The position numbers and the translations under genes were made by a program. Of a stretch of DNA of 64,000 bases, positions 33,834 to 43,531 are shown one piece after another. Below the pieces are notes generated by a model. That model was not told where the DNA came from and made no database searches. It worked only from the letters and a program-made list of their open reading frames with translations. The stretch spans positions 729,954 through 793,953 of the forward strand of contig NC_014838.1 in NCBI RefSeq assembly GCF_000175935.2, given 5' to 3'. The stretch's first letter is position 1, and each line of letters opens with the position of its first letter. This DNA is from Pantoea sp. At-9b (GTDB lineage: Bacteria > Pseudomonadota > Gammaproteobacteria > Enterobacterales > Enterobacteriaceae).

Positions 33834-35606
33834 TCACACCTTCACCAGCGGGCCAGGGTTTTTCAGGTACTGTTCGATAATGGCTTTCGCCGTCCACAGG
33901 CTGAGTGCACCAATGGTGCCGGTTGGGTTGTAGCCCGCGTTATTCGGGAAGGACGATGCGCCCAGCACGAAAACGTTGTGGGCATCCCAGCACTGCTGGT
34001 AACGGTTCAGCACCGAGGTTTGCGGATCGGTACCCATCACGGCACCACCAATGGTGTGGTCGCTGGCAAAGTTGTAAGGCGAATACGCGCCGGAGGCCGA
34101 ATTAGTGCCGATGACCAGATCAGCGCCCATCGCTTTACCAATCTCGACGCTTTTCTCTTCGATAAATTTGGCTGAGCGACGATCGTTATCGTTGTAGTCA
34201 AACGTGACACGCAGCAACGGATTGCCGTTGTCGTCTTTGTACTCCGGGTCAAGATCGAGGTAGTAGTCTTCGTGTGAGTAACTGGTGCCCTGACCGAAGA
34301 TAAAGGTGGCGTTCTGGAAAGCGTGGGTGTAGGCCTTTTTCCACTCTTTGCCCCAACGCGGTGTGCCCGGCGGCAGCGCATCGGCGTTACCAATCGGTCG
34401 CGCCCCGCGAGCCACCACCAGAATACCTGCGCCGCCAATAAAGCCGAGGCCGGTATGGTCGAAGTTATCTCCGTTCCAGTCATCCACCTGCGAAGACAGC
34501 GCACCGGCACCGATATACTGGTTAAGGTTCTCATCTTTAAAGAAGATGCTGGCACCCGATACGGTCTGGAAGCTATAAGCACGGCCAACCACCCCGGTTT
34601 TGCTGACCGGATTATAAGGCACGCCGATTTTCGACAGCAGCAACAGACGCACGTTTTGCATCTGGAATGCGGACAAAATGACGATATCCGCCGGTTGTTC
34701 CCACTCTTTTTTATTCTTGTCGATATAGGTCACACCGGTGGCGGTTTTGCCATCGGCAGATTTATTGACACGCACCACCGCCGAGTCAGTCAGCACGGTG
34801 AAATTCTCACGCTGCATCAGCGCCGGGATCACGCAGGCATTGGGGCTGGATTTGGAGAAGTTGCCGCAGCCGTAATACAGGCAATAGCCGCAATAGGTAC
34901 AAGGCCCCATCCGCACACCCAGCGGGTTGACGTAAGCTCGCGACGCTTGCCCGGCAGGCACCATAAACGGATTCAGGCCGATTTTTTTGGCGCCTTCAGC
35001 AAACAGATCCGTCAGACGCATGCTTTCCAGCGCAGGAAGCGGGTATTCGCTGCTGCGGTTACCCTCGAACGGGTTACCATCCGGGATGATTTTGCCGTTC
35101 AGCTTACCGGCTTTACCCGAAACACCGGCAATCTTCTCGAAACGATCGTAGAAAGGTTCCAGTTCATCATAAGTGACGCCCCAGTCTTGCAGGATCACCC
35201 CTTTGGCGATTTGCGATTTACCGTAACGCTGCACTGTTTGGCTGTAGGGTTCGAAATCAAACGGCGTAAAACGCCACGCCATCCCTGCCCAGTGCGTACC
35301 GGAACCGCCAACGTTATAACCCAATTCATTCAGGTTCCATTCGCGGCTCGGCAGCGCTGTTTGGGTAATGTTATTACGGAAAGTGGTGGTTTCGACGGCG
35401 GGCGGCAGCAACATGCTGCGGCGGGTATCCCAGCGCAGTTCATCGGTATCAATCGATGGCGGGAAATCGGTGGCGGTTTCAAACCACGGGCCACGTTCAA
35501 TGGCAACGACATTCAAGCCAGCGCGGGTCAGCTCTTCGGCGATCAAAGAACCACACCAACCCAGGCCGACGATGGCGACATCAGCTTTTGGACGGACATT
35601 AGTCAT
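33834..35606 (-). CDS. Gluconate 2-dehydrogenase-type flavoprotein subunit (GMC family)
   Basis: A 590-aa FAD-dependent GMC oxidoreductase. The FAD motif GLGWCGSLIAEEL lies at residues about 15-27; AMRFT/GSGTHWAGMAWRF is the family's second signature. A cysteine cluster CTYCGYCLYYGC (about 238-249) may hold an iron-sulphur or structural site, as reported in gluconate dehydrogenases. It oxidises a sugar acid in the periplasm. 2-ketogluconate dehydrogenase is an alternative identity, since its flavoprotein is near this length. No signal peptide is evident, so export probably occurs piggy-back with the Tat-signal-bearing small subunit. Confidence 0.88.
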   Translation of the reverse strand: MTNVRPKADVAIVGLGWCGSLIAEELTRAGLNVVAIERGPWFETATDFPPSIDTDELRWDTRRSMLLPPAVETTTFRNNITQTALPSREWNLNELGYNVGGSGTHWAGMAWRFTPFDFEPYSQTVQRYGKSQIAKGVILQDWGVTYDELEPFYDRFEKIAGVSGKAGKLNGKIIPDGNPFEGNRSSEYPLPALESMRLTDLFAEGAKKIGLNPFMVPAGQASRAYVNPLGVRMGPCTYCGYCLYYGCGNFSKSSPNACVIPALMQRENFTVLTDSAVVRVNKSADGKTATGVTYIDKNKKEWEQPADIVILSAFQMQNVRLLLLSKIGVPYNPVSKTGVVGRAYSFQTVSGASIFFKDENLNQYIGAGALSSQVDDWNGDNFDHTGLGFIGGAGILVVARGARPIGNADALPPGTPRWGKEWKKAYTHAFQNATFIFGQGTSYSHEDYYLDLDPEYKDDNGNPLLRVTFDYNDNDRRSAKFIEEKSVEIGKAMGADLVIGTNSASGAYSPYNFASDHTIGGAVMGTDPQTSVLNRYQQCWDAHNVFVLGASSFPNNAGYNPTGTIGALSLWTAKAIIEQYLKNPGPLVKV

Positions 35607-35641
35607 GTTCAGAACTCGTTATTGTGAAGCAGGCAAAGAAA

Positions 35642-36361
35642 TTAAAGGGTGTTATCGATCAGGCTGGTCGGGATGATGTTGAGCTTCTGCCCTTTCTTCG
35701 CCAGCAGGTCACGGAAGTCATAGCGTGCACCGGGGAAGCCAATCATCTTCCAGCTCGCCATGTCTTTATTGCCACCGTAGATCGGATCAGAAAGGAAGCC
35801 TTCGCGCACGTTTTGCAGCAACAGCTCGAAGAACACCTTGGTTTCTACCTGCTCACCCAGATCGAGCCGGTTGGCTTCCATCGCCTGCAATACCGCGTCC
35901 TGCTGCTCACCGCTCAGCGCCACAAAGGCTTTGCCATATTGTTTTTGCATGGCGTTGTCGAGGGCGGCGATACCGAGGCGGTAACGTTGAGCTGGCGTCA
36001 GTGGTGACTGTGGACCTTGCTCTGGCGTGCCTTTCACAAAACGTCCCAGACGGTAAATGGCCACAGCATTGCCGTAATCACCGGCCAGTTGACGATCGAT
36101 AAAAATGGCACAACCCGCTTCTTTGCCGCTGATACTCATCTCATCCGCCGGGATAAAGCGCTCGGCAATGGCACCCACGGTGTCGAATTCGTGTTGCGTC
36201 AGATATTGCAGTCCACCTTTCCTCGGTGGTGCGGGCGGCGTTTGTACTTTGCCGGGTTCCCACGGTTGACCGCCGTTAACCACCTCAGCCTGCGCCAGCG
36301 TGGGGATCGAGGACGCCACTCCCAATGCGGTGATGGAAGTGAGAAATTCTCTGCGTTTCAT
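35642..36361 (-). CDS. Gluconate 2-dehydrogenase subunit 3 (small subunit, Tat signal)
   Basis: A 239-aa small subunit. A twin-arginine signal (MKRREFLTSITALGVASS, cleavage after AQA) begins at the ATG at 36361, which has AGGGA upstream; the 36394 start would bury it. The mature part has the family segments QYLTQHEFDTVGAIAERFIPADE and MASWKMIGFPGARYDFRD. It helps assemble the flavoprotein and carries it through the Tat system. First gene of the three-gene operon, divergent from a LacI-type regulator across 436 bases. Confidence 0.9.
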   Translation of the reverse strand: MKRREFLTSITALGVASSIPTLAQAEVVNGGQPWEPGKVQTPPAPPRKGGLQYLTQHEFDTVGAIAERFIPADEMSISGKEAGCAIFIDRQLAGDYGNAVAIYRLGRFVKGTPEQGPQSPLTPAQRYRLGIAALDNAMQKQYGKAFVALSGEQQDAVLQAMEANRLDLGEQVETKVFFELLLQNVREGFLSDPIYGGNKDMASWKMIGFPGARYDFRDLLAKKGQKLNIIPTSLIDNTL

Positions 36362-36797
36362 ATTTTCCCTGCCAATGAATTTGTCACATTGCAACCCAGG
36401 CTAAATAACAGACGTGTTTTAGCCTGGCGATAAACTTGCCATAAAGAAAAACTGTATGAATTAAATACAGGCGTGCCCGTTAGGCTGTTAATAAATTCAG
36501 GTAAGTGTCTTTACATTCAAATCAAGGAATTAATTAAATTTTAACAACGTTGCAAAGGTTAATTTCTCACCCTGCAATTTGAAAGGATTTTATTGATGGT
36601 TTTCCATCATCGAAGATTTTTAATTTTAGCGGCGACAAGTTGTACAGTGCGGATTTGTTTCGCAACATTTCGCCACTTGTCAGCGAAGATTGACTGAGCA
36701 TAATACGGCGAAAAAAAACACCCTGCTGTGATGTAAAACCCAAACTTTGCTGCCGAACAAAACGGCACGATTTTTAACCTGGTGCTCTGAGGAAAAA
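36362..36797. promoter_or_regulatory. 436-base divergent region, gluconate dehydrogenase / LacI-type regulator
   Basis: AT-rich, no gene. A CAACGTTG palindrome (36544-36551), with a central CG step as in LacI-family operators, is flanked by TTAAC (36541-36545) and GTTAA (36558-36562). A small TGATGG/CCATCA hairpin lies at 36594-36609. The first is a plausible operator for the divergent regulator, untested. Confidence 0.4.
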
Positions 36798-37940
36798 ATG
36801 AAAAAACTCACCCTGATTAAGGTGGCCGAGTTGGCCGGGGTTGGGATTGCGACCGTCGACAGGGTATTGAACGAACGGGGTGGAGTGCGGCCTGAGACGG
36901 TGCGCAAAGTGCTGCGTGCGGCGCGTGCCGCCGGTTTGCAGCGCCTGTTGCCAGAGGAAACACAACAGCCGTGGCAAATTGAAGTTTTTCTGAGCAGCAA
37001 TGGCACCTGGTTCTTTCAGCAACTGGCAGAAGAGTTCGCGCAGATCGCCGACCGGCTTGGTTATCGGAAAATTAAATTATTCCGCACCCTTGTGGCAGAA
37101 TCGCAACCAGAGAAGCTGGCAGAAAAGATAAAAAAAAGCAGTGAATTGCGCGACGGTATTATCGTGTTTGGTCATGATTACCCGGTGATTCACGAGGCAT
37201 TATTATATTGCCAGCAACGTGAGGTTCCGGTGATTTCACTCGCCAGTGACTTGCCGGGTTCATATCGTTTATGCCATGTCGGTATCAATCAATATCAGGC
37301 CGGAAGAACGGCAGGATTATTAATGAGCCGCAGCATGCCAATCGAAGGCGAGGTGATTATGGTCAGCGGTCGTTTTGATTTCCGCGCCCATATTCAGCGT
37401 ATTTCCGGTTTCCGCGATGCCATTAGCCAACGTGCTCCCTGGCTACGTTTGCGTGAAGTGCTGGCGGGGGAAGATGAACGCCATAAAATACGCGCGCTGC
37501 TGCACCAGACATTAGAACAATCGAACAATGTGGCCGGTTTATATAATTCTGGTGACAGCAATAATGACATCAGTGAACTCCTGCGCCAGCACGGTCTGGC
37601 AGGACGCTGCTGCTACATCACTCATGAACTCTACGATGTCACGCACCGGTTATTACAGGAAGATGTACTGGCTTATACCCTCGATCAGAATGCACACCAA
37701 CATGCCGAGCTGGCTACCCGGCTGCTGCTGCGTTATCTGGAGCAGGGTTATCAGCCTGATATCTATCAGGATGGTAATATGGAGTTGCGGATTGTGACAG
37801 CGGAAAACCTGCCATCGCGGTATGATGCAGGCTCACTTCAGAGCGCGCGAAACGCGTCGCGATACCAAAAGGAGCAGCACGATGGCAGCACGGGAACATC
37901 ATTATCAGGTGACGGTACGCTGGACCGGCAATCGCGGTGA
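36798..37940 (+). CDS. LacI-family regulator with periplasmic-binding-type sensor domain
   Basis: A 380-aa LacI regulator. The N-terminal HTH (residues about 4-25, LIKVAELAGVGIATVDRVLN, slightly atypical) is followed by the hinge and a sugar-binding domain of the ribose/xylose-binding type. GAGG precedes the ATG at 36798; the 36747 start adds an unlikely leader. It is about 30-40 residues longer than usual, with a polar tail that overlaps the OsmC gene by 59 bases. It may regulate the divergent gluconate dehydrogenase operon. Ligand unknown. Confidence 0.82.
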   Translation: MKKLTLIKVAELAGVGIATVDRVLNERGGVRPETVRKVLRAARAAGLQRLLPEETQQPWQIEVFLSSNGTWFFQQLAEEFAQIADRLGYRKIKLFRTLVAESQPEKLAEKIKKSSELRDGIIVFGHDYPVIHEALLYCQQREVPVISLASDLPGSYRLCHVGINQYQAGRTAGLLMSRSMPIEGEVIMVSGRFDFRAHIQRISGFRDAISQRAPWLRLREVLAGEDERHKIRALLHQTLEQSNNVAGLYNSGDSNNDISELLRQHGLAGRCCYITHELYDVTHRLLQEDVLAYTLDQNAHQHAELATRLLLRYLEQGYQPDIYQDGNMELRIVTAENLPSRYDAGSLQSARNASRYQKEQHDGSTGTSLSGDGTLDRQSR

Positions 37941-38343
37941 CGGCACCGCCAGTTACACCGCGTATGATCGCAACGGCGAATTGTTGGCAGCGGGTAAACC
38001 CACCCTGCCCCTCAGTGCCGATCCGGCGTTTCGTGGCGATGCCAGCCGCTGGAACCCGGAAGAGCTGCTGTTGGCCGCCGCATCCGCCTGCCATAAGTTG
38101 TGGTATCTGCATCTGTGCGCCGATGCCGGAATTAACGTGGAAAGCTATGAAGATGCCGCAGAGGGCACCATGGTGGAAGGAACGCGCGGCCACTTTACGC
38201 AAATCATCCTGCAACCGCGCATCACTTTGCGCAACCCGGCAGACACCGAGCGCGCAAGAGAACTGCATCATCAGGCACATGACGCCTGTTATATTGCTAA
38301 CTCGCTTAACTTCCCGGTCAGCTGCGAACCCACTTTCGTCTGA
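37882..38343 (+). CDS. OsmC-family peroxidase-type protein
   Basis: A 153-aa OsmC/Ohr-type protein (MAAREHHYQVTVRWTG). The two redox cysteines are visible in ASACHKLW (about 73) and HDACYIAN (about 135), as in organic-hydroperoxide reductases. The true start is the ATG at 37882, with AAGGAG 7 bases upstream inside the LacI gene's 3' end. It is therefore read through by, or coupled to, the LacI-type gene. It likely detoxifies organic hydroperoxides. The 3' end lies 3 bases from the convergent diguanylate cyclase gene. Confidence 0.88.
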   Translation: MAAREHHYQVTVRWTGNRGDGTASYTAYDRNGELLAAGKPTLPLSADPAFRGDASRWNPEELLLAAASACHKLWYLHLCADAGINVESYEDAAEGTMVEGTRGHFTQIILQPRITLRNPADTERARELHHQAHDACYIANSLNFPVSCEPTFV

Positions 38344-38346
38344 CCA

Positions 38347-39423
38347 TCAGGCCGCGCCTGCCAGTACCGGTTGCCACAAGCGCACACCGTTACGTCCGGC
38401 GCGTTTCACCTCATACAGGGCTTCGTCCGCATGGCGCAGCCAGTAGCCCAGCGATTCCGCGCTGGCGGCGGACGCAATGCCGATACTGACTGAACAACTG
38501 AAATCCGGCGCTGCCGGTAAGCGCAGTTGCGCAATTTTCTCTTTCAACCGCTCTGCCAGCTGCACCACGGATTCATCACCGGCATGATGGACAATCACTC
38601 CTAACTCATCGCCACCAAAGCGAGCAGGAATATCCTGTATGCCGACATAGTTACGCAACAAGGCGGAAATTTCCGCCAGCAGAAAGTCGCCCGCTTCATG
38701 CCCCCAGGTATCGTTAACCGCTTTAAAGTTATCGACATCAATCAGCAGCAAGTAGGCGCTACTGTCACCCCGGCGGGTGCTGAGGAATTCACTCTCCAAC
38801 CGTCGTTCAAACAGACGCCGGTTCGGGATCTCCAGTCCGGGGTCCATCAGCGCAATCCGCTCCAGCTCGCGATTACGTTTGCGCAACTGCCAGGTAAGAT
38901 TGTACGAGGCCACGCTGAGCGCCAGCATATACACCGTCGCCAGTGGCAGCGTCAGCCAGACCGTTTGCATGCTAAAGGTGAAGCGAAAGCCGATGCCATC
39001 CACCAGCCAGACCAGCATAAAGGTACAGAAAAAGGCCTGAAGTGCCGCAATCAGTTGCGCACCGCCCCCGGCGGCATAACGGTCCGAAGCCAGTACCGCC
39101 ATAATAATAAACGATGGCATCGGGCTCATGCCCATTAAGGCCACCCAGGCACCGCCAAAGGCGGCATCCAGCGTCAGGTTACGCCGTTCCGTCGCCGTGG
39201 AGTCTTCCGCATACAACGCCAGACGCCAGGCAATCCACGGCCAAATAAACGCGTTAGTAAACAGCAGCCCGCACAGTTCGAGGCTACGGTCCATTTCCAT
39301 TAAAACCGAAAGAATAGGGAAGAAACACAAGATCGTGCCGAGCTGGCGCATCAAAAACATGCGGCGAACGAAGCGTACCGAACGGCGCTTCAGGTGATTA
39401 TCATCAGGTGAGTAGTAATTCAT
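38347..39423 (-). CDS. MASE2-type membrane diguanylate cyclase (AdrA/DgcC-like)
   Basis: A 358-aa protein. The N-terminal half has about five membrane segments with NAFIWPWIAWRLALY, characteristic of the MASE2 sensor domain of AdrA/DgcC. The C-terminal GGDEF domain (about 185-350) has FGGDEL as the active-site loop, a conservative F-to-L change expected to remain active. The inhibitory I-site reads GIQD instead of RxxD, so product inhibition is probably weak. It would make c-di-GMP, and by analogy with AdrA could drive cellulose or other matrix production. It faces the OsmC gene convergently. Confidence 0.88.
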   Translation of the reverse strand: MNYYSPDDNHLKRRSVRFVRRMFLMRQLGTILCFFPILSVLMEMDRSLELCGLLFTNAFIWPWIAWRLALYAEDSTATERRNLTLDAAFGGAWVALMGMSPMPSFIIMAVLASDRYAAGGGAQLIAALQAFFCTFMLVWLVDGIGFRFTFSMQTVWLTLPLATVYMLALSVASYNLTWQLRKRNRELERIALMDPGLEIPNRRLFERRLESEFLSTRRGDSSAYLLLIDVDNFKAVNDTWGHEAGDFLLAEISALLRNYVGIQDIPARFGGDELGVIVHHAGDESVVQLAERLKEKIAQLRLPAAPDFSCSVSIGIASAASAESLGYWLRHADEALYEVKRAGRNGVRLWQPVLAGAA

Positions 39424-39596
39424 TCACGGGAAATATCAGACCGACAAGACATGCAGTTTATCGGAAAAGAACTAAACAGCGCGTATTTTTTCAGATTTTT
39501 TCCCTTGCAGCCCTACAACAGCACAATTTTCTTACATGATGCGGAAAATAAACGCAGCGCAGACGCAATACTTGCGACCTGCACTGCGTAATTTGG

Positions 39597-41432
39597 TTAG
39601 TTTGCCGCGCCTTGCAGACGGAACTGCGCCACCAGACGTTCCAGCATCAGCGCCTGTTCTTCCAGTGAGTTAGCCGAAACCGACGACGCACTTACCAGCG
39701 AGGCGTTTTGTTGTGTAGTGGTATCCAGTTCACCCACGGCACGGGCGATCTGCTCAATACCACGGCTTTGCTCATCGGACGCCGCCGAAATCTCTTCCAT
39801 GATTTCATTCACCCGCGCAATGCTACCGAGGATTTGATCCATGGTTTCACCGGCACGCGCCACCTGCTGATGGCCATTGCTGATACGGCTGACCGACTCA
39901 CTGATCAACTGTTCGATATCTTTTGCCGCCTGGGAACTGCGCTGCGACAGGTTGCGTACTTCACTCGCCACCACGGCAAAGCCACGGCCCTGCTCACCGG
40001 CACGCGCCGCTTCTACGGCGGCGTTCAGGGCAAGGATATTGGTCTGGAAGGCAATGCTGTTGATCACCGCAGTGATATCGGCAATTTTCTTCGAACTGTC
40101 GGAAATCTCACCCATGGTACTGACCACATCGCGGACCGCAACGCCGCCCTGATTGGCATTGCGCGTGGCTTCAGCGGCGATCTGGCTGGCCTGGCGCGCA
40201 TTCTCGGCATTATTTTTCACTGTCGCGGTGAGCTGCTCCATGCTGGCGGCGGTTTCAACCACCGCCGCAGCCTGCTGCTCAGTACGTGAAGACAGATCGA
40301 GATTGCCCTGATTAATCGCGCTGGCCGCCTGCGAAACGCTGTTGACGCTACTCAGTACGTCGCCAATCATGCTGCGCAAGCGTTCATTCATTCGGCCCAT
40401 CGCGGCGGTTAACTTACCCAACTCATCGCGGCGGTCAGTGGCAAACTGCGAACTGAGATCGCCGCTGGCAATGCGCTCCGCCAGCTCCAGGTTATGAAAT
40501 ACCGGCTGGGTAATCTGACGGATGATGTACCACGCCACCAGCACGCCAAACAGGATCGCCAGCCCGCCAATCAGCAGTGACAACGTCGCAGAACCGTTAG
40601 CCAGTTCATCGTTACGCGTTTTCACAATGGTGATGACTTTCTTGATGGCCGCACTGCTTTGATCACCCGCTACTTTCACGCCATCTTCCGCGCTGCGCAG
40701 TTGCGCATACGCCTGAGCGGCTTGCAGACTGAGGTCTTTAAAGCGTTCGGTATCCTGCCACAGCGCGGTAAAACCACCCTGCTGTTCCGGCGGCAGTTGC
40801 GCCAGCAACGCTTTCATCCCCTCATCGGCACTACGGAAGTGGGCTTCAAGCGCGTTACGCAACGCTTCGCTGACGTTAAAACGCAGCGCCAGTGCCTCTT
40901 CGCGCACATTGCTGATGGCAAACAACTGGTCGTAAATCTGGTTGGTTAATTCCGGGTTGGTTACCGGGGTGCGGATCAGCTGGGTGTAACGCGAGGTGGT
41001 GTCCTGCTGGCTGATGTTATCAAGCTGAGCGCGCAGGCTGTTCAGTTGCTGAGTGGCTTGCGTCATCGCGCCAATACGTTGCTGAAAATCGGTCAAATGG
41101 CGGACAATTTCGTCGATAATCGGCGAGGCATCTTCTGACCAGTTGAGTTTTTTTGCTTCCGCGGTCAGTTGCTGCGCATGGGTGACATACTTCGCCATCA
41201 CCGCACCCGATTGATCGTCGCCGTACAGGTATTTCAGACGGTTAATTTTCGCCTGGAACACCTCAATGTTGATGTCATAAATCAGGTTAGTTTTCTGATA
41301 GATATTATGAATTTCGTTGAAGCGCTGTACGCTCAGCCCGGTAGCGAGCGCCACCAGCAACAGCACAATGCCGAATCCTGCCGACAGTTTTCGGGTAATG
41401 CGCACGTTTCGCAATCGCGATACCAATCCCAT
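39597..41432 (-). CDS. Methyl-accepting chemotaxis protein
   Basis: A 611-aa chemoreceptor. A short N-terminal membrane helix (about 17-37) precedes a long helical sensor domain (to about 290, rich in heptads), then a second membrane helix ([19 protein letters not shown]), a HAMP domain and the signalling hairpin, whose tip [20 protein letters not shown] is intact. The start at 41432 has GGAG 8 bases upstream; the 41519 start adds 29 odd residues. The C-terminus lacks the NWETF-type pentapeptide that binds CheR/CheB. Ligand unknown. Confidence 0.92.
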   Translation of the reverse strand: MGLVSRLRNVRITRKLSAGFGIVLLLVALATGLSVQRFNEIHNIYQKTNLIYDINIEVFQAKINRLKYLYGDDQSGAVMAKYVTHAQQLTAEAKKLNWSEDASPIIDEIVRHLTDFQQRIGAMTQATQQLNSLRAQLDNISQQDTTSRYTQLIRTPVTNPELTNQIYDQLFAISNVREEALALRFNVSEALRNALEAHFRSADEGMKALLAQLPPEQQGGFTALWQDTERFKDLSLQAAQAYAQLRSAEDGVKVAGDQSSAAIKKVITIVKTRNDELANGSATLSLLIGGLAILFGVLVAWYIIRQITQPVFHNLELAERIASGDLSSQFATDRRDELGKLTAAMGRMNERLRSMIGDVLSSVNSVSQAASAINQGNLDLSSRTEQQAAAVVETAASMEQLTATVKNNAENARQASQIAAEATRNANQGGVAVRDVVSTMGEISDSSKKIADITAVINSIAFQTNILALNAAVEAARAGEQGRGFAVVASEVRNLSQRSSQAAKDIEQLISESVSRISNGHQQVARAGETMDQILGSIARVNEIMEEISAASDEQSRGIEQIARAVGELDTTTQQNASLVSASSVSANSLEEQALMLERLVAQFRLQGAAN

Positions 41433-41557
41433 GTTTCCCACTCCTGCGTTTATCATTTTTGTAAGGGTTACTGAGAGGGTTATCGGAGGGATTAGGGAAT
41501 TGTTTATTGCGGAGAGCATAAAAAAGTGCGCCGCGACAACCGTGGCGGCGCACTGTG

Positions 41558-42190
41558 TTACTGCGGAGCCAACTGACTGATAAACAGCCCTGCCGCGCTG
41601 ACGGCATCAACGGCGACGCCACCCAGTTGCGCGCGGATGCTATCGCCAAGCGCAATGGTCGAGAAACCCGTGCAAGAGAAGGCGATCACCTCAATGCCTT
41701 CGCGATACAGGCTATCGGCACAGGCCAGCGCACTGGCGCGACCTGCTGCCGTCAGCAGATCGGTGGTGTTGCGAATCCCCTCGGGCCGGGCATAGCGTAC
41801 TGACTCACCCAACAACTGGCGGAACGGTGCCGGTGCCGTCGTACCAATGCCCATCACCGCTACCGGACGTTTTAACATCCGGGCGATGCTGGCCGCAGCG
41901 CTACCGGCACTGATCACCGGCACCGTAACCGCCTCGCGCAACGCTGCCAGACCCGGATCGGCGGCGCAACTGAGAAACAGCGCGTTGCATCCCTCAGCTT
42001 CCAGCTGCTGACCCAGCGCCACAATTTTGGGTACCGCCTGGGCTTCGCTGGTGTCATCAAAAATACCGGTGTGCTGATCAGGGATCGCCCGGCTGACCGA
42101 AGCGATGCCATACTCCTGGTGAATCAACCGCCCGTGTTCCTCAACAAAGTGCTGATCAGGGTGGGTCAAAACACGAATAATCCCCAGCAT
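41558..42190 (-). CDS. Aspartate/glutamate/hydantoin racemase-family protein
   Basis: A 210-aa protein of the Asp/Glu racemase superfamily. The two active-site cysteines appear in [10 protein letters not shown] (about 78) and IAFSCTGFS (about 178), the spacing typical of cofactor-independent racemases. It may racemise a small amino acid or hydantoin, or act as an amidase-like isomerase. It is the last gene of the efflux/KAS operon, 37 bases after the KAS II stop, with GGAG before the ATG at 42190 (a TTG two codons earlier is also open). Why a racemase belongs here is unclear. Confidence 0.82.
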   Translation of the reverse strand: MLGIIRVLTHPDQHFVEEHGRLIHQEYGIASVSRAIPDQHTGIFDDTSEAQAVPKIVALGQQLEAEGCNALFLSCAADPGLAALREAVTVPVISAGSAAASIARMLKRPVAVMGIGTTAPAPFRQLLGESVRYARPEGIRNTTDLLTAAGRASALACADSLYREGIEVIAFSCTGFSTIALGDSIRAQLGGVAVDAVSAAGLFISQLAPQ

Positions 42191-42233
42191 GTCCAAACTC
42201 CTGCATGATGTCGTTGTTATTTTGCTGTCGCCG

Positions 42234-43511
42234 TCAGCCAGGCCAACGGCGGAAGATCAGGCTAGCATTGACACCGCCAAAACCAAAACCATTCGACAAC
42301 ACATACTCCATCGGCATTGGACGCGCCGTTAACGCGACCAGATCCAGCCCCTCCGCCGCCGTATCCGGCTGGTGCAGATTCAGCGTCGGCGGCGCTAACT
42401 GGTCACGCAACGCCAGAATGCTGAAGATCGCTTCCACCCCACCCGCTGCACCTAACAAATGGCCGGTCGCCGATTTGGTTGAGGTGATCGCTACCGGGCT
42501 GTCGGCAAACAGCGCACGAATCGCCGCCAGCTCACCTTTGTCACCGACCTGGGTCGAGGTGGCGTGCGCATTAATATGCTGAATCTCCGCGGGCGTAATC
42601 CCGGCCTGACGGATGGCGGTGGTCATCGCCCGGCGTGCACCGCTGCCATCTTCCGGCCCGGCGGTGAGATGGTATGCGTCGGCACTGGTGCCATAGCCCA
42701 CGACTTCCGCCAGCGGGGTCGCGCCACGCGCCTGCGCATGCTCCAGCGATTCAATCACCAGCAGCCCGGCCCCCTCACCCATCACAAAGCCATCACGCTG
42801 CTGATCGAACGGTCGTGAGGCGCTGGCGGGTTGGTCATTAAATCCGCTGGAGAGGGCTTTCGCGGCGGCAAATCCGCCGAGGCTGACGCGGTGAATTGCA
42901 GCTTCACTGCCGCCGCACAGCGCAATATCCGCCTCACCGCTGCGGATAAGACGCACCGCATCGCCAATCGCCTGCGCCCCGGCCGCACACGCCGTCACCG
43001 GTGCACCAATCGGCCCACGAAAACCATGCGCGATCGAGACATGCCCAGCCGCCAGATTGGCGAGAAACGACGGTACGGTAAAAGGCGACAAACGACGAGG
43101 ACCCCGGCTGTGGGTGGTTTCCACTGCCGCCGCGATTTCGTTAAAGCCGCCGATACCGGTCGCGATGATGGTCGCGGTGCGCTCTCGCAGGGCTTCCAAT
43201 TGAGGAAACCACTGCGCCTGCGTGAGTGCCTCATGCGCGGCCACCAGGGCGAATTCAATAAAACGGTCCATTTTTTTACGTTCTTTGGCCGGGATAACCG
43301 CCAGCGGATCAAAACCATGCTGCGGGTCTTGTTCTACGGAGGGTACCTGCCCAGCGATTTTACAGGGAATATCCTGCACGATGTCTTCCGGCAATGGACG
43401 GATCCCGGACTGCCCTTGTACCAGGGCGCGCCAGACGTGTTCTACGCCGCACCCCAATGGGCTGACAATGCCCATCCCAGTGACGACGATGCGCTTTAAC
43501 GAGATATCCAT
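42234..43511 (-). CDS. Beta-ketoacyl-ACP synthase II-type protein (extra FabF)
   Basis: A 425-aa KAS II homologue. The catalytic triad is complete: Cys175 (TACAAG), His316 (NAHATST) and His351 (TGHLLGAAGG), with Lys346 and the gatekeeper Phe in GFGFGGVN (about 411). It should be an active condensing enzyme. It is not in a fatty-acid cluster but 20 bases behind an EmrB-type exporter, so it is likely an extra copy. GGAG lies before the ATG at 43511. It could make a specialised acyl product or be a drug-insensitive duplicate of the housekeeping FabF. Confidence 0.9.
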   Translation of the reverse strand: MDISLKRIVVTGMGIVSPLGCGVEHVWRALVQGQSGIRPLPEDIVQDIPCKIAGQVPSVEQDPQHGFDPLAVIPAKERKKMDRFIEFALVAAHEALTQAQWFPQLEALRERTATIIATGIGGFNEIAAAVETTHSRGPRRLSPFTVPSFLANLAAGHVSIAHGFRGPIGAPVTACAAGAQAIGDAVRLIRSGEADIALCGGSEAAIHRVSLGGFAAAKALSSGFNDQPASASRPFDQQRDGFVMGEGAGLLVIESLEHAQARGATPLAEVVGYGTSADAYHLTAGPEDGSGARRAMTTAIRQAGITPAEIQHINAHATSTQVGDKGELAAIRALFADSPVAITSTKSATGHLLGAAGGVEAIFSILALRDQLAPPTLNLHQPDTAAEGLDLVALTARPMPMEYVLSNGFGFGGVNASLIFRRWPG

Positions 43512-43531
43512 ATGATCTCCAGATGTGATGA

